A stretch of 64,000 nt of DNA from an uncultured Christensenellaceae bacterium (GCA_910587365.1 CAJUKJ010000005.1:36366-100365); one strand, 5' to 3'. Counted from the first letter of the stretch, positions 8,064 to 17,310 are shown. The notes: generated from the letters alone by a model not told the origin. Translations and numbers: made by a program.

Positions 8064-9170
8064 TTACGCGTTGTTTGCCGTCCTGACGGGTAAAATAAGA
8101 TACAGCCTGTCCTTAACCGTTTCGTTTTCGCAGATAAACGGCTGAACCTGGCTGTTAAAGGATAACGTAATATTATCCTCGTTAAGCGCGTTTACAGCGT
8201 CGATTATGAACTTCGAGTTCATAGCAATCCTTACGTCTTTTCCCGATATATCTGCTTTGACAGGCTCCTGTACGTTTCCTATTTCGGAATTTGAAGATAT
8301 TTCTATCTTATCTCCGCCTATGTCGAAAATTACAAGACTGTTTTTATCGTTTCTGACTATTATGCTTGCCCTTTCTATGCTGGCTTTAAGGCTTGCCTTA
8401 TCCACCTTTACGACTGTGGTAAATTCTTTCGGAATTATATTTTCCTTTTTAATAAAGTCGCCGTTATAGAGCCTCGACGTCAAAACAGTGTTGTCGGCGG
8501 AAACCATTATCATACCGCGCTGGACGAAAATTTCCGTTTCGCCGTCTGCGTCGGGTATCATTTTTTCTATTTCGTTTAATGTACGCGCAGGACATACTAT
8601 TTCAAGATCGCCCGTCGATTTTATAACGTTTCCATTAACGGTTGCAAGCCTAAACCCGTCAAGTGACGTTACCGACACGTCGTTGCCTTTAATTATAAAC
8701 TGGCAGCCCTTTAAAATGGGGCGCGAATCGTCCGAAGCACAGCAAAACGAAGTTGAAGATATGAATTTTTTCAAATCCGCGGTTTTAAGAATAAAGCTGT
8801 TTTCGTTTATATCTATATCTATTCTCGGAAAGTCGTCTGCGGAAAGAACCTGCATATCCGTTTGGCTGTCCGCGTAGATAATATCCATTTTTTTGCCGTC
8901 GGCGGAAAGAGTTATCTGCACGCCTTCCAGCTTTTTTATAAAATCGGAAAAATATCTTCCCGGAACACACACGTCCCCTTCCTCGTACACTTCCGCTTTG
9001 ATTTTTTTGCAAATCGATATTTCCCCGTCGGTAGCCGAAAGAGTTATTCCGTCGTTTTTAGCGGAAATTTTAATACATTCGAGTATGGGGGTAGTAGTTC
9101 TGGTAGCGCAAGCTTTTACAACCTTTAATACTGCTTCCGATAAATCAATCCCTTCACAAACAACTTTCAT
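8064..9170 (-). CDS. dnaN: DNA polymerase III sliding clamp (beta subunit)
   Basis: The ring-shaped processivity clamp of replication, 368 residues, with three repeated clamp domains of about 120 residues each. The C-terminal YLILPVR stretch that shapes the partner-binding pocket is intact. The ATG has an AAGGAAG ribosome site about 8 bases upstream. It runs leftward, in the same direction as rpmH, with 160 bp between them and no dnaA. The strand switch to rsmG on its other side holds DnaA-box-like sites. Confidence 0.96.
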   Translation of the reverse strand: MKVVCEGIDLSEAVLKVVKACATRTTTPILECIKISAKNDGITLSATDGEISICKKIKAEVYEEGDVCVPGRYFSDFIKKLEGVQITLSADGKKMDIIYADSQTDMQVLSADDFPRIDIDINENSFILKTADLKKFISSTSFCCASDDSRPILKGCQFIIKGNDVSVTSLDGFRLATVNGNVIKSTGDLEIVCPARTLNEIEKMIPDADGETEIFVQRGMIMVSADNTVLTSRLYNGDFIKKENIIPKEFTTVVKVDKASLKASIERASIIVRNDKNSLVIFDIGGDKIEISSNSEIGNVQEPVKADISGKDVRIAMNSKFIIDAVNALNEDNITLSFNSQVQPFICENETVKDRLYLILPVRTANNA

Positions 9171-9290
9171 CTCGTACTTCCTTATCCGAATAACAACATT
9201 GGCAACCTAATTCAGGCATTGCAGTTGTTATCTTTTATTTATTTTATTAAATAATTTATATAGTATAATTAGTATTATAAGCGGTGGAAA

Positions 9291-9548
9291 TGTGGATATC
9301 TTTTTCCTCTTTGCTATAAACAATTATATAATAGCAAAAAAGCAAGCAAAATGCAACAAAAATAAGCAAGAATAAGGTGTGGAAAAAAGTGAAATTTTGT
9401 GTTTATATCTCGGTTAATGTTTTGGGGATGTGTGGAAAGATTTGAATACTTTTTAAAAGTCATAGGACCGAAAATATTTTGAATTTAAGTAAAACGCTGA
9501 GTTATCAACCGATTATTGTTAATTGTGGAAAATTCTTGATGTTGATAA
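9291..9548 (+). other. Candidate replication origin: cluster of DnaA-box-like sites
   Basis: The AT-rich gap between divergent dnaN and rsmG contains, all in the same orientation, TGTGGATAT (9291), TGTGGAAAA (9378), TGTGGAAAG (9431), TGTGGAAAA (9524) and TGTTGATAA (9540). Each is one or two mismatches from the DnaA box TGTGGATAA. Gene direction diverges here: leftward to jag, mostly rightward to the ribosomal cluster. That the sites are bound by DnaA is inferred. Confidence 0.55.
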
Positions 9549-9564
9549 ATTTATGTGGTATAAT
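9536..9564 (+). promoter_or_regulatory. Promoter of rsmG
   Basis: TTGATG, a 17-bp spacer and TATAAT. The -10 box ends 6 bp before the ATG chosen for rsmG, so transcription should begin at or next to the start codon. It overlaps the last DnaA-like box (9540-9548), which could couple rsmG expression to initiator binding. Confidence 0.75.
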
Positions 9565-9570
9565 AGGCGT

Positions 9571-10254
9571 ATGGACTTGGAAAAATATCTCGGTTTTATC
9601 GAAAACGATTTTAAAGATAAGTTTTTACTTTTTAAAGAGCTTTTGTTAAATGCAAATAAAATTTGTAATTTAACTTCTATTTCTGATGAAAAAGGTATTA
9701 TTTACAAACATTTTCTTGACAGTATTGCAGGTGAATTTGTTTTTCCAAAAAATGCAAACGTCGTTGAAATAGGTTCGGGCGGGGGGTTTCCTTCCGTTCC
9801 TCTTAAAATTATAAGGGACGATTTGAGGTTCACTTTAATTGAAAGTACGGGTAAAAAATGCAGCTATCTTAAAGGAATTGTGGATAATTTAAATTTTAAA
9901 GGTGTACAAGTCCTTAATATCCGTGCGGAAGACGGGGCGCATAGTAAAAATTTGCGCGAAAAATTCGATATTGTGTGTGCGCGTGCGGTGGCGCAACTGA
10001 ATACATTGTGCGAATACTGTTTGCCTTTTATAAAAACGGGTGGAAAATTCGTTGCCTATAAGGGAGTGGCGCAACAAGAAATAGAAGAGGCCGTGAATGC
10101 CGTTAAGGTTCTTGGCGGGGAAATTGAAAACGTATATAATTATGTGCTGCCCGAGGACAGCGGAAAGCGTTCTTTGATTGTTATAAGAAAAATTAAAAGC
10201 ACTCCTTCCATTTATCCACGAGGTCAGGGAAAAGAGAGAAAAAATCCCCTTTAA
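9571..10254 (+). CDS. rsmG: 16S rRNA (guanine-N7) methyltransferase RsmG (GidB)
   Basis: A 227-residue SAM-dependent methyltransferase for the 530 loop of 16S rRNA. The SAM-binding motif is VVEIGSGGGFPSVPLKI near residue 65, and the CARAVAQL stretch near 130 is typical of the family. The ATG at 9571 is preferred over the upstream one at 9523 because the family starts near this point and because the -10 box lies between the two. No Shine-Dalgarno is present. The location beside the origin is conserved in many bacteria. Confidence 0.92.
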   Translation: MDLEKYLGFIENDFKDKFLLFKELLLNANKICNLTSISDEKGIIYKHFLDSIAGEFVFPKNANVVEIGSGGGFPSVPLKIIRDDLRFTLIESTGKKCSYLKGIVDNLNFKGVQVLNIRAEDGAHSKNLREKFDIVCARAVAQLNTLCEYCLPFIKTGGKFVAYKGVAQQEIEEAVNAVKVLGGEIENVYNYVLPEDSGKRSLIVIRKIKSTPSIYPRGQGKERKNPL

Positions 10255-10349
10255 AATTCAATTATTATTATTTATCGCAATGCAGTGACGATTTAAAGTT
10301 TTAAAAATCATATTAATTTAAGTATGCTTGTCCTAAAACCTTTATTTTA

Positions 10350-10378
10350 TTGTTCTGTTTTTAGCTATGTATTATAAT
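10350..10378 (+). promoter_or_regulatory. Promoter of the SLOG-family gene
   Basis: TTGTTC, 17 bp and TATAAT. The -10 ends 18 bp before the ATG at 10397, leaving a leader of only about a dozen bases without a clear Shine-Dalgarno. Confidence 0.6.
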
Positions 10379-10396
10379 TTATAACGGTACAAATAT

Positions 10397-10849
10397 ATGA
10401 ATAGAATCTGCGCGTTCAGCGGCCACAGAAATTTAAACGGTCTGGACTTTGATAATAATTTGCTTGACAGGGTCGTTTTAAACCTTATAAAGACCGGAAC
10501 GACTGAATTTTTGTGCGGTATGGCGTTTGGTTTTGACCTTTTGGCAGCGGAAAGCGTTCTTTCGGCAAAAAAGAATTTTAACGTTAAGCTTATTGCCTGT
10601 TTACCCTGTGCGAACCAGTCGGACACCTTTTCGGAAAAAAACAAAAAAAATTATGACAATATTTTGCAGAGCTGCGACGATGTAATTACCCTTTCTTCCG
10701 ATTATTACAGGGGTTGTATGCTTTATCGCGACCGCTATATGGTAGAAAACAGCGATATATTGGTTTGCTTTTTAAGAAGGCAATGCGGTGGAACGTTTTA
10801 TACCGTAAATTATGCAAGAAAGCTCGGTAAAAAAATTATAGAATTATAA
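10397..10849 (+). CDS. SLOG-family protein (DUF1273/YpsA-like)
   Basis: A 150-residue Rossmann-like protein. The opening ICAFSGHRN and the GMAFGFDLLAAE motif near residue 42 are the nucleotide-binding signatures of the YpsA/DUF1273 branch of the SLOG superfamily, thought to bind nucleotide-derived ligands. YRDRYMVENSDILVCF near 112 is also typical. The precise role in the cell is unknown; relatives have been linked to cell-division control. It stands alone and is followed by a strong terminator. Confidence 0.82.
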   Translation: MNRICAFSGHRNLNGLDFDNNLLDRVVLNLIKTGTTEFLCGMAFGFDLLAAESVLSAKKNFNVKLIACLPCANQSDTFSEKNKKNYDNILQSCDDVITLSSDYYRGCMLYRDRYMVENSDILVCFLRRQCGGTFYTVNYARKLGKKIIEL

Positions 10850-10899
10850 AAATACGCGCTCCTCAAATTTTAGGGGCGCATAGATATAATAAAATGAGA

Positions 10900-10946
10900 A
10901 AAAAGCAAATGCGCCTGCATTAAAACAGCAGGCGCATTTGCTTTTC
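10900..10946 (+). terminator. Rho-independent terminator
   Basis: A long stem (AAAGCAAATGCGCCTGC / GCAGGCGCATTTGCTTT) flanked by A and T runs, so it can work both ways. The following 10947-11160 contains no gene and no structure that I can support. Confidence 0.88.
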
Positions 10947-11167
10947 CAATATATCATTTATTACTGCTTTTTAAATGTGTTCTTGGAAAAATTTTATTTA
11001 TATAAGGAAAGAACTGATAAGTTTAATTTAAATTATGGCGGGCATTATTACCCTTGGGATGCGGGTAAATTTTGTTTAAATAATCCATATTGCGTCTGAA
11101 AAGTATTTTTAGTTAATAAATCGCGCTAATTCTGATTTTGCAGTGTCCCCCCTATTTTCTGTAAACA

Positions 11168-11752
11168 TTACAAAAAATTTTTAAATGCGCCTACCGCAGC
11201 ATCGCGAACGCACGAATTTTGTATATAATCGAGTACAAACGAAGTTATACCTTCTGCTATTATATCCGACATTTTGAAAATTACGTTAAGTCTTGTTGCG
11301 GAAAAAAGCGAATAATTAAAAACAGACTGCTCGGCAATAATTCCCATAATTGAAACGTCGCCGACCTTTGCAAGTTTTTTATTTGCTCCGCTGCCGGGTT
11401 TTAGTCCGTGCTTTGCAATTTTAATAAGTCCGATATCCCCTGCAAGTCCTACTGCAGCGTCAACGGCTATAATAGGACTGTTTGGATGGGTAAATTTCAG
11501 AAAATCATTCATATATTTTACTTCGTGGGCTGTTATAGGCTTTGAAAGCGTGCCGTATACGTAACAATTCAGCCCTGCAAGCTGTTGTTTTAACTTAGTA
11601 CCCGTAACGGGTCCGAGGCTGTCTCCCACGGAAAGGTCACTGCCAATGCAAAGGATTACCGGTGCGTCTCCGTTCAAAGGCACTAATTTTTTAAGCGCAA
11701 GACAAACCCCGCCGGGCGCAAGCGAATTATAAAGATTAAATGAATAGTCCAT
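11168..11752 (-). CDS. yyaC: YyaC-like sporulation protein (DUF1256)
   Basis: A 194-residue protein of the DUF1256 family, related in fold to the germination protease Gpr. The motifs CIGSDLSVGDSLGPVTG (about residues 35-51) and IIAVDAAVG (about 93-101) match. YyaC-type proteins are made during sporulation in Bacillus, where yyaC also lies near the soj-spo0J (parAB) locus, as here. A GAGGT ribosome site precedes the ATG. The biochemical activity is not established. Confidence 0.88.
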   Translation of the reverse strand: MDYSFNLYNSLAPGGVCLALKKLVPLNGDAPVILCIGSDLSVGDSLGPVTGTKLKQQLAGLNCYVYGTLSKPITAHEVKYMNDFLKFTHPNSPIIAVDAAVGLAGDIGLIKIAKHGLKPGSGANKKLAKVGDVSIMGIIAEQSVFNYSLFSATRLNVIFKMSDIIAEGITSFVLDYIQNSCVRDAAVGAFKNFL

Positions 11753-11966
11753 AATAAAAACCTCGGGGAAGTTATTGCCAGAACAGTAATAAAATATAAT
11801 AATTTTAGCATTTTTGTTAAAAATTTATCTGTATACCTTAAAATCCGGAGGTTTTACCGTTATAAATACTGTAAAAACGTCCCAAAAGGGATGGTAAGGC
11901 ATTATATTAAAATAATTACACAAAATATTAAGGTATTAACATAAAATTCCACATATCAACAACGAC

Positions 11967-11994
11967 TTATCCACAATTTAAGAATTTATCCAGA
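11967..11994 (+). other. DnaA boxes
   Basis: A perfect TTATCCACA at 11967-11975 and a one-mismatch TTATCCAGA at 11986-11994, in an AT-rich 530-bp gap (11753-12280) without genes. Together with the adjacent parS sites this is a second candidate for part of the origin. Confidence 0.6.
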
Positions 11995-12007
11995 TTTAAG
12001 CACTCTG

Positions 12008-12023
12008 TGTTTCACGTGAAACA
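12008..12023. promoter_or_regulatory. parS: parS centromere site
   Basis: A perfect 16-bp match to the ParB binding site TGTTTCACGTGAAACA, 2.5 kb from parA and 4.3 kb from parB. Confidence 0.95.
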
Positions 12024-12050
12024 TCAATTACGTCTAAAAATTTGGCTGAA

Positions 12051-12066
12051 TGTTTAACGTGAAACA
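12051..12066. promoter_or_regulatory. parS: parS-like site, one mismatch
   Basis: TGTTTAACGTGAAACA differs from the consensus parS at one position in the left arm and lies 27 bp after the perfect site. Confidence 0.75.
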
Positions 12067-12203
12067 ATTTTTTTAATAAAAATTGTTAAGCGCAAAGCAA
12101 ATAATGTCCTAAAATAGGCAAAATTTAAAGATATTTAAGCCATTTGGATAAGTGAAAAAGCGATAAAAATTGAGTGATATATGTAATTTTATCTGTTAAA
12201 CAC

Positions 12204-12232
12204 TTGAAAATAGATTATATATATGTTAAAAT
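12204..12232 (+). promoter_or_regulatory. Promoter of ftsH
   Basis: TTGAAA, 17 bp and TAAAAT, followed by a leader of about 40 bases with a good ribosome site. Confidence 0.65.
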
Positions 12233-12280
12233 ATATTTATTAAAATAAATTAAGATAAAAACTAAATAAGGAGACTAAAT

Positions 12281-14356
12281 TTGAGTAAAAAAGGCAGAAT
12301 TATAACGTCTGTCATTATCTGTGTACTGTTTTTGGCATTGCTTACGGTATTAACGCTACAATTTTTGAATGGTGGCGCAGATAAAATTGACAGGACAACG
12401 TTCAGAAAGTACGTCGAAAACGCCCAATATTACGATTCAGACGGAAAACCTAACGAAGTTGATGAAAACGGTGCAATACCCAGCAGGTTGCCCGGCGGCG
12501 TACCGCTTGAAGGGTATACCGTAAACGACAAAGGCGTAATTGTTACGGTTGAAATTAAAGACGAGAAAGGCGAAATTATTCAAAAAGCCAATGAACCCCT
12601 TATAGTAATATGGAAAGTAGGCACCAGCCCTTATAAATATTCGGGTTATATAATTAACGAAAAGGGTAAAGAGGTAAATAAATACTTTTGCTATGGACCC
12701 TCGGCTTACGGTATGGATAGCTGGGGCGAACCGTTCCTGACCTGGGAAAGCTTAGGTGTTACGATTGACGCTACTGACCCCAATGCGGGGAGCTGGGTTT
12801 CTACTGCGTTTTCGGTAGTGATGCTTGTAATCGTATGCGTTGTATTCTTTATAATAATACGCTCGTCTATGGGTGGCGCAGGCAAAGTAATGAGTTTTGC
12901 CAAGACAAAAGCCCGCGTTTCAACCAATATAAAAGTTCGCTTTACCGATGTGGCGGGCGCGGAAGAGGAAAAAGTAGAACTTGCAGAGATAGTAGAGTTC
13001 TTGCGCCAACCGAAAAAGTTCTCGGATTTAGGGGCGCGTATTCCAAGAGGTGTGCTTTTAGTCGGCCCTCCCGGAACAGGTAAAACTCTGTTTGCGAAGG
13101 CAGTCGCAGGAGAAGCGGGCGTTCCGTTCTTCTCGGTTTCGGGTTCAGACTTCGTTGAAATGTATGTAGGCGTAGGCGCATCGCGTGTGCGCGACCTATT
13201 TGATATGGCTAAGAAGAACCAACCCTGCATTATATTCGTTGATGAAATAGACGCGGTAGGCAGACACCGTGGCGCGGGTCTTGGCGGCGGCAACGACGAG
13301 AGGGAGCAGACCCTGAACCAAATTCTCGTCCAGATGGACGGTTTTGAATCGAATGAAGGCGTAATTGTAATGGCTGCAACCAACCGCGCAGACATTCTTG
13401 ACCCTGCGCTGACACGTCCCGGAAGGTTTGACAGACAGGTATACGTTAATTTACCCGACGTCAAGGGTAGAGAACAGATATTGAAGGTTCACGCACGCAA
13501 TAAACCCCTTGCACCCGATGTTAATTTTAAAACCATTGCAAGACTTACGGCAGGTTTCTCGGGAGCAGACCTGGCAAACCTGTTGAACGAAGCTGCAATT
13601 TTGGCGGCTCGTGCGGATAAGAAATTTATTACCAATGCCGAACTGTACGAAAGCTTCGATAAAGTTGCAATGGGACCTGCAAAGAAGAGTAAGGTCGTAA
13701 CCGAGTCCGAAAAGAGGATTACGGCATTCCACGAATCGGGACACTGTATTTTGGCAAAGCTTTGCGAGAATTGCGACCCCGTCCACGAGGTTACAATTAT
13801 CCCTCGCGGCAATGCGGGCGGGTTTACTATGATGCGACCCGATTCCGACCGCGGATATTATTCCAGAAACTTTATGCTTGACTATATTTGTATGTGTCTT
13901 GGCGGACGTGTAGCCGAAGAGATTGTAATAAAGGACATTTCTTCTGGTGCTATGGGCGATATCAAGGATGCAACGAAGTTTGCAAGGGCAATGGTTACCG
14001 AGTTCGGTATGAGCGACAAATTGGGGCTTATCTGCTATAATGACGATTCGCAGCCTGTTTTCCTCGGAAAAGATATGGCAACCCATAGCGCGTACTCAGA
14101 TGATACTGCTAAAATGATTGACGAAGAGGTACGCTTAATAGTGGCGGAACAGCACGAACGTGCGCGCAAGCTTTTAAGCGACAACCGTTCCGTACTTGAC
14201 AATATGGCAAGAGTGCTTATCGAACGTGAAACCATATTTACCGAAGAGGTAGATATGCTTTTGCAAGGCAAGTCGTATGAGGAAGTCATTAAGTATATGG
14301 ACGAACACGAAAACGACCACGCCGAATCTCTGTTCAAGAGATATGAGAGCGAATAA
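12281..14356 (+). CDS. ftsH: ATP-dependent zinc metalloprotease FtsH
   Basis: A membrane-anchored AAA+ protease that degrades misfolded and regulatory proteins. It has 691 residues. A TTG start is chosen because an AAGGAG site lies 8 bases upstream and the first membrane segment (about residues 7-28) follows directly. The extracytoplasmic part is about 30-175, the second membrane segment about 178-197. The AAA+ module carries Walker A GPPGTGKT near 265, Walker [10 protein letters not shown] near 325 and the arginine-rich SRH. The zinc motif HESGH is near residue 485. All key residues are present. Confidence 0.96.
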   Translation: MSKKGRIITSVIICVLFLALLTVLTLQFLNGGADKIDRTTFRKYVENAQYYDSDGKPNEVDENGAIPSRLPGGVPLEGYTVNDKGVIVTVEIKDEKGEIIQKANEPLIVIWKVGTSPYKYSGYIINEKGKEVNKYFCYGPSAYGMDSWGEPFLTWESLGVTIDATDPNAGSWVSTAFSVVMLVIVCVVFFIIIRSSMGGAGKVMSFAKTKARVSTNIKVRFTDVAGAEEEKVELAEIVEFLRQPKKFSDLGARIPRGVLLVGPPGTGKTLFAKAVAGEAGVPFFSVSGSDFVEMYVGVGASRVRDLFDMAKKNQPCIIFVDEIDAVGRHRGAGLGGGNDEREQTLNQILVQMDGFESNEGVIVMAATNRADILDPALTRPGRFDRQVYVNLPDVKGREQILKVHARNKPLAPDVNFKTIARLTAGFSGADLANLLNEAAILAARADKKFITNAELYESFDKVAMGPAKKSKVVTESEKRITAFHESGHCILAKLCENCDPVHEVTIIPRGNAGGFTMMRPDSDRGYYSRNFMLDYICMCLGGRVAEEIVIKDISSGAMGDIKDATKFARAMVTEFGMSDKLGLICYNDDSQPVFLGKDMATHSAYSDDTAKMIDEEVRLIVAEQHERARKLLSDNRSVLDNMARVLIERETIFTEEVDMLLQGKSYEEVIKYMDEHENDHAESLFKRYESE

Positions 14357-14370
14357 GTTTCACGTGAAAC
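14357..14370. promoter_or_regulatory. parS: parS site downstream of ftsH
   Basis: GTTTCACGTGAAAC, the 14-bp core of parS, starts directly after the ftsH stop codon (TAA, 14354-14356) and 150 bp before parA. With the two sites near 12 kb this makes three in 2.4 kb. Confidence 0.88.
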
Positions 14371-14421
14371 GGCGCAATGCGCTAAACTAATTAAAATAGG
14401 CGCATTAAGTATTATAAATAA

Positions 14422-14455
14422 TTGGCGCAGGCGCAAAATTTATGCGCCTCGCCAA
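14422..14455. repeat. Hairpin between ftsH and parA
   Basis: A near-perfect stem TTGGCG(c)AGGCGCA / TGCGCCTCGCCAA. There is no T run, so it is not an obvious terminator. It resembles the GCGCAGGCG hairpins at 17311 and 18203. Confidence 0.6.
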
Positions 14456-14521
14456 AACAATACTTATGGAAGAGAGCTTTTCAGCTTATTGTATACTTGC
14501 CATAAAGGCATGAGGGATAAT

Positions 14522-15286
14522 ATGGGAAAAATTATAGCATTTACAAATAAGAAAGGCGGCGTAGGCAAAACGACTACTGCCGTAAATATGGCGGCGTACT
14601 GTGCCGAGTTCGGGAAAAAGGTTTTAATCGTTGACGTCGACTCGCAAGGAAACGCAACTACGGGCTTAGGTTTTTCAAAAAGCGCGCTTAAAAAATCGGT
14701 CTACAACGTGCTTATAGACGGCGATTCTGCGGCTGCGAACATTTTGCCAACGCAGGTTAAGCTTTTGGATATCTTGCCTGCGAACGTAGATTTGTCAAAC
14801 GCGGAGGTTGACCTCGTTTACAAACGCAACCGCGAGAAAATTTTGAAAGACGCCCTTGAAAAGGTTCGCGGTGATTACGATTACATATTTATAGACTGTC
14901 CGCCGTCGTTGGGGCTTGTAACGATAAACGCGTGGGTGGCGTCCGATTCGGTAATAATTCCGCTTCAAGCGGAATATTTCGCGTTGGAGGGCGTAAGCCA
15001 GCTTATGAACACCATCGCGCTTGTAAGACAGCATTTAAACCCCAACCTGCAAATCGAAGGCGTCGTAATAACTATGTACGACGGCAGGGCCTTAATTTCA
15101 AAGCAAATTACAGCCGAAATAAAAAAGTTTTTCAAAAACAAGCTTTACGAAATTATTATTCCGCGTAACGTTCGCCTTGCCGAAGCACCCAGCCACGGCA
15201 AGCCCGTAATGCTGCACGACCCCAAATGCGTCGGCGCACGCGCATACAAAGCGTTGACCGAAGAATTTTTGTCACACCAGAGGTAA
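14522..15286 (+). CDS. parA: Chromosome partitioning ATPase ParA (Soj)
   Basis: A 254-residue deviant Walker-type ATPase that positions chromosomes and origins with ParB. It has the deviant Walker A KKGGVGKTT at residues 10-18, the Walker A' motif VDVDSQGNAT near 40, and Walker B FIDCPPSLG near 125. The ATG at 14522 is chosen over one at 14489 because the family starts MGKIIAFTN and an AGGG site precedes it. Only one base separates its stop from the next gene, so the unknown gene is translationally coupled to it. Confidence 0.95.
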   Translation: MGKIIAFTNKKGGVGKTTTAVNMAAYCAEFGKKVLIVDVDSQGNATTGLGFSKSALKKSVYNVLIDGDSAAANILPTQVKLLDILPANVDLSNAEVDLVYKRNREKILKDALEKVRGDYDYIFIDCPPSLGLVTINAWVASDSVIIPLQAEYFALEGVSQLMNTIALVRQHLNPNLQIEGVVITMYDGRALISKQITAEIKKFFKNKLYEIIIPRNVRLAEAPSHGKPVMLHDPKCVGARAYKALTEEFLSHQR

Positions 15287-15287
15287 T

Positions 15288-16310
15288 ATGCTTGAATCAC
15301 AGCTAAAACTACTTCTTGAAGAGGAAAAAGGAACAATAAGGTTCAGATCCAATGGCATTGAGTATGGCGCAGAGCCTATTCTAATTTTTGATTTTGACAA
15401 AGAAAGCGGCGAATCCACTTGTAAATTCGGCGGAATACTGCTTGAATTTAACGGACAAACAAAAAAGTATAAAGACTTTGAAAAGTTTTTTAAAGTTTTT
15501 GAAAACGATAAAATAGAAATTATTTCAATAAACGACAAATTTAAAAGCATAGAAGAGTACGAGAATAAAAAGGCGTTCGACAATATTTCAATGGAAGGTC
15601 TTCTCGATATCTTTGCCCCGCTTGCCGACAGCTTTTCGCTGACCTGTCCGTATAACGGCGGGTACGACAGCGCGCATCAGTTCGGCGTTTACCGCATCGA
15701 TGAAAAGCTTGCGGAAGAGGCGTTAAGCCAACTTGAAGAGGCTGAAAAAGCAAGCTGCTTTAAGGTGTATTCGCTTATCCCCGAAAGGCAGAGGGCGAAG
15801 CTTCCGCCGTTTGAAAAGCTTTACGGAGAAATTATCGAAGAGTGCAATTGTTTTGCATCGAAAAATCAAACAAAAGCCGAAGAATGCGGGGGCAACGTAT
15901 TCTTTTGCGACGAATTTGCGGAAGGCAAAACCAAATATAAAGAACCCGAAGAACTCTGGTATTTGTATCACAGTGCGGGATTTATCCAGACCTGCCGCTA
16001 TTCGCTTGAAAAGATGTTGCACAATACGGTTGAACGCCCGATTGACGCAGAGCTTGACGAAGAGGAGTATAAACCCCTTAAAAATTCGCTTTTAAATATA
16101 AAAACGGGTTTTGTGTGGCACTGTACGGTTTCGGGTACCCTGTCTAAAACTTTTTATTTCAAACTGGACAGCAAAACGTTACAGTGGCTTAAAAAGTATA
16201 AAAACGATTACGCCCTATGCGGGCTTGAAGATTTGGCGTTTTATAGGGACGGTAAACTTTTGTTTACGTCCTGCACGCACGAAAAATTTCATCATAAAAC
16301 GGAAGAATAA
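15288..16310 (+). CDS. Uncharacterised protein encoded between parA and parB
   Basis: A 340-residue soluble protein of no family that I recognise. It starts one base after parA and ends 15 bases before parB, so it belongs to the par operon. It has no signal peptide and no membrane segment. The first 100 residues are beta-rich and acidic. A conserved-looking block SLTCPYNGGYDSAHQFGVYR lies near 120-140, and helical charged segments follow. The C-terminal part ends in short beta strands. It has scattered cysteines without a clear metal motif. Codon use matches parA and parB, so recent transfer is unlikely. A role in segregation or origin control is suggested by position only. Confidence 0.85.
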   Translation: MLESQLKLLLEEEKGTIRFRSNGIEYGAEPILIFDFDKESGESTCKFGGILLEFNGQTKKYKDFEKFFKVFENDKIEIISINDKFKSIEEYENKKAFDNISMEGLLDIFAPLADSFSLTCPYNGGYDSAHQFGVYRIDEKLAEEALSQLEEAEKASCFKVYSLIPERQRAKLPPFEKLYGEIIEECNCFASKNQTKAEECGGNVFFCDEFAEGKTKYKEPEELWYLYHSAGFIQTCRYSLEKMLHNTVERPIDAELDEEEYKPLKNSLLNIKTGFVWHCTVSGTLSKTFYFKLDSKTLQWLKKYKNDYALCGLEDLAFYRDGKLLFTSCTHEKFHHKTEE

Positions 16311-16325
16311 ACGGGAGGAAATAAT

Positions 16326-17237
16326 ATGGCTAAAGGTTTAGGCAAAGGTCTTGACGAATTATTTAAGGAAACAGGTGCCGCTTACGAGCAGATGTTTGAA
16401 CATAAAAGCGCGTTCGGCTATACCGAGGAAGAGCGGAAGAATGCCGAGGATATGAGCCTTAGCAAAATTACCGCCAACCCCAACCAGCCAAGAAAGAACT
16501 TTGACGAGCAGGCTCTGCGCGAGCTTGCCGAATCGATTAAACGTCACGGCGTAATTATGCCCATCGTCGTAAACGACAACGGCGACGGAAGTTATATGAT
16601 TATCGCGGGCGAACGCCGTTTCCGTGCCAGCAAGCTTGCGGGGAAGCAGACGATACCCGTCGTCATACGCAATTATTCCGAAAGGGAGATAAAGGAAATT
16701 TCCCTTATTGAAAACTTGCAGCGCGAGGACTTGAACCCCATTGAAGCGGCAACCGCAATGAAACAGCTTATGATAGACTATAAGCTTACACAGGACGAGC
16801 TTGCCGAAAGAATAGGCAAGTCCCGCCCCGCGATAGCGAACACGTTAAGGCTGTTGAACCTCTGCCCCGAGGTAATGGGGCTGGTATCAGACGGAAAGCT
16901 TTCCGCCGGACACGCAAGGACGATAGTTATGCTGCCCGCAGAAGATCAGATAAAGTTCGCGTCAGAGGCGGTAAGAAGCCAGACCTCCGTGCGCGAGCTT
17001 GAAAAAAAGGTACGCGCCTATACGATTGCGCCCGAAGTTCTCGACGCGAAAAAGCAGAAAAAGCGCGCGCTTGCCTCGGTAGAGCTTAAACAGCTTATCG
17101 AGCGTATGCGCTTTGCGTTCCGCACTAAGGTAAGCCTTATCGGCAACGATAAAAAAGGTCGTATTTACATAGACTATTATTCGCGTGACGATTTGGAAAG
17201 GATATCGGAGATTCTCGACATAATCGACAAACAATAA
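16326..17237 (+). CDS. parB: Chromosome partitioning protein ParB (Spo0J)
   Basis: A 303-residue CTP-dependent DNA clamp that loads at parS. After an acidic N-terminus, the ParB/Srx fold includes NPNQPRKNFDE (about residue 55) and the CTP-binding IAGERRFRASK (about 97-107). The central HTH with TQDELAERIGKSRPAIANTL (about 157-177) reads parS. The C-terminal 45 residues form the dimerisation domain. GGGAGG precedes the ATG. Its stop codon TAA is the first three bases of an F1 repeat. Confidence 0.95.
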   Translation: MAKGLGKGLDELFKETGAAYEQMFEHKSAFGYTEEERKNAEDMSLSKITANPNQPRKNFDEQALRELAESIKRHGVIMPIVVNDNGDGSYMIIAGERRFRASKLAGKQTIPVVIRNYSEREIKEISLIENLQREDLNPIEAATAMKQLMIDYKLTQDELAERIGKSRPAIANTLRLLNLCPEVMGLVSDGKLSAGHARTIVMLPAEDQIKFASEAVRSQTSVRELEKKVRAYTIAPEVLDAKKQKKRALASVELKQLIERMRFAFRTKVSLIGNDKKGRIYIDYYSRDDLERISEILDIIDKQ

Positions 17238-17264
17238 GCGTTCCGCTTAACCACGTATCTTAAT
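17235..17264 (+). repeat. Family F1 repeat, partial copy starting in the parB stop codon
   Basis: TAAGCGTTCCGCTTAACC, identical to the start of the units at 1-134, followed by GTATCTTAATTAC from the same frame. The first TAA is the parB stop. Confidence 0.85.
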
Positions 17265-17310
17265 TACCATTACGCATGGCGGGCTTAACGCAATTCAAAC
17301 GTAAAATAGA

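Noticed and set aside
11753..12280. A small RNA gene or tRNA in the gap before ftsH
   Set aside because: No cloverleaf, terminator or conserved RNA fold is visible. The gap is explained by DnaA boxes, parS sites and the ftsH promoter.
12706..13464. 252-codon open frame opposite ftsH
   Set aside because: ftsH is certain on the + strand, and the antisense frame has no start signals or recognisable domain.
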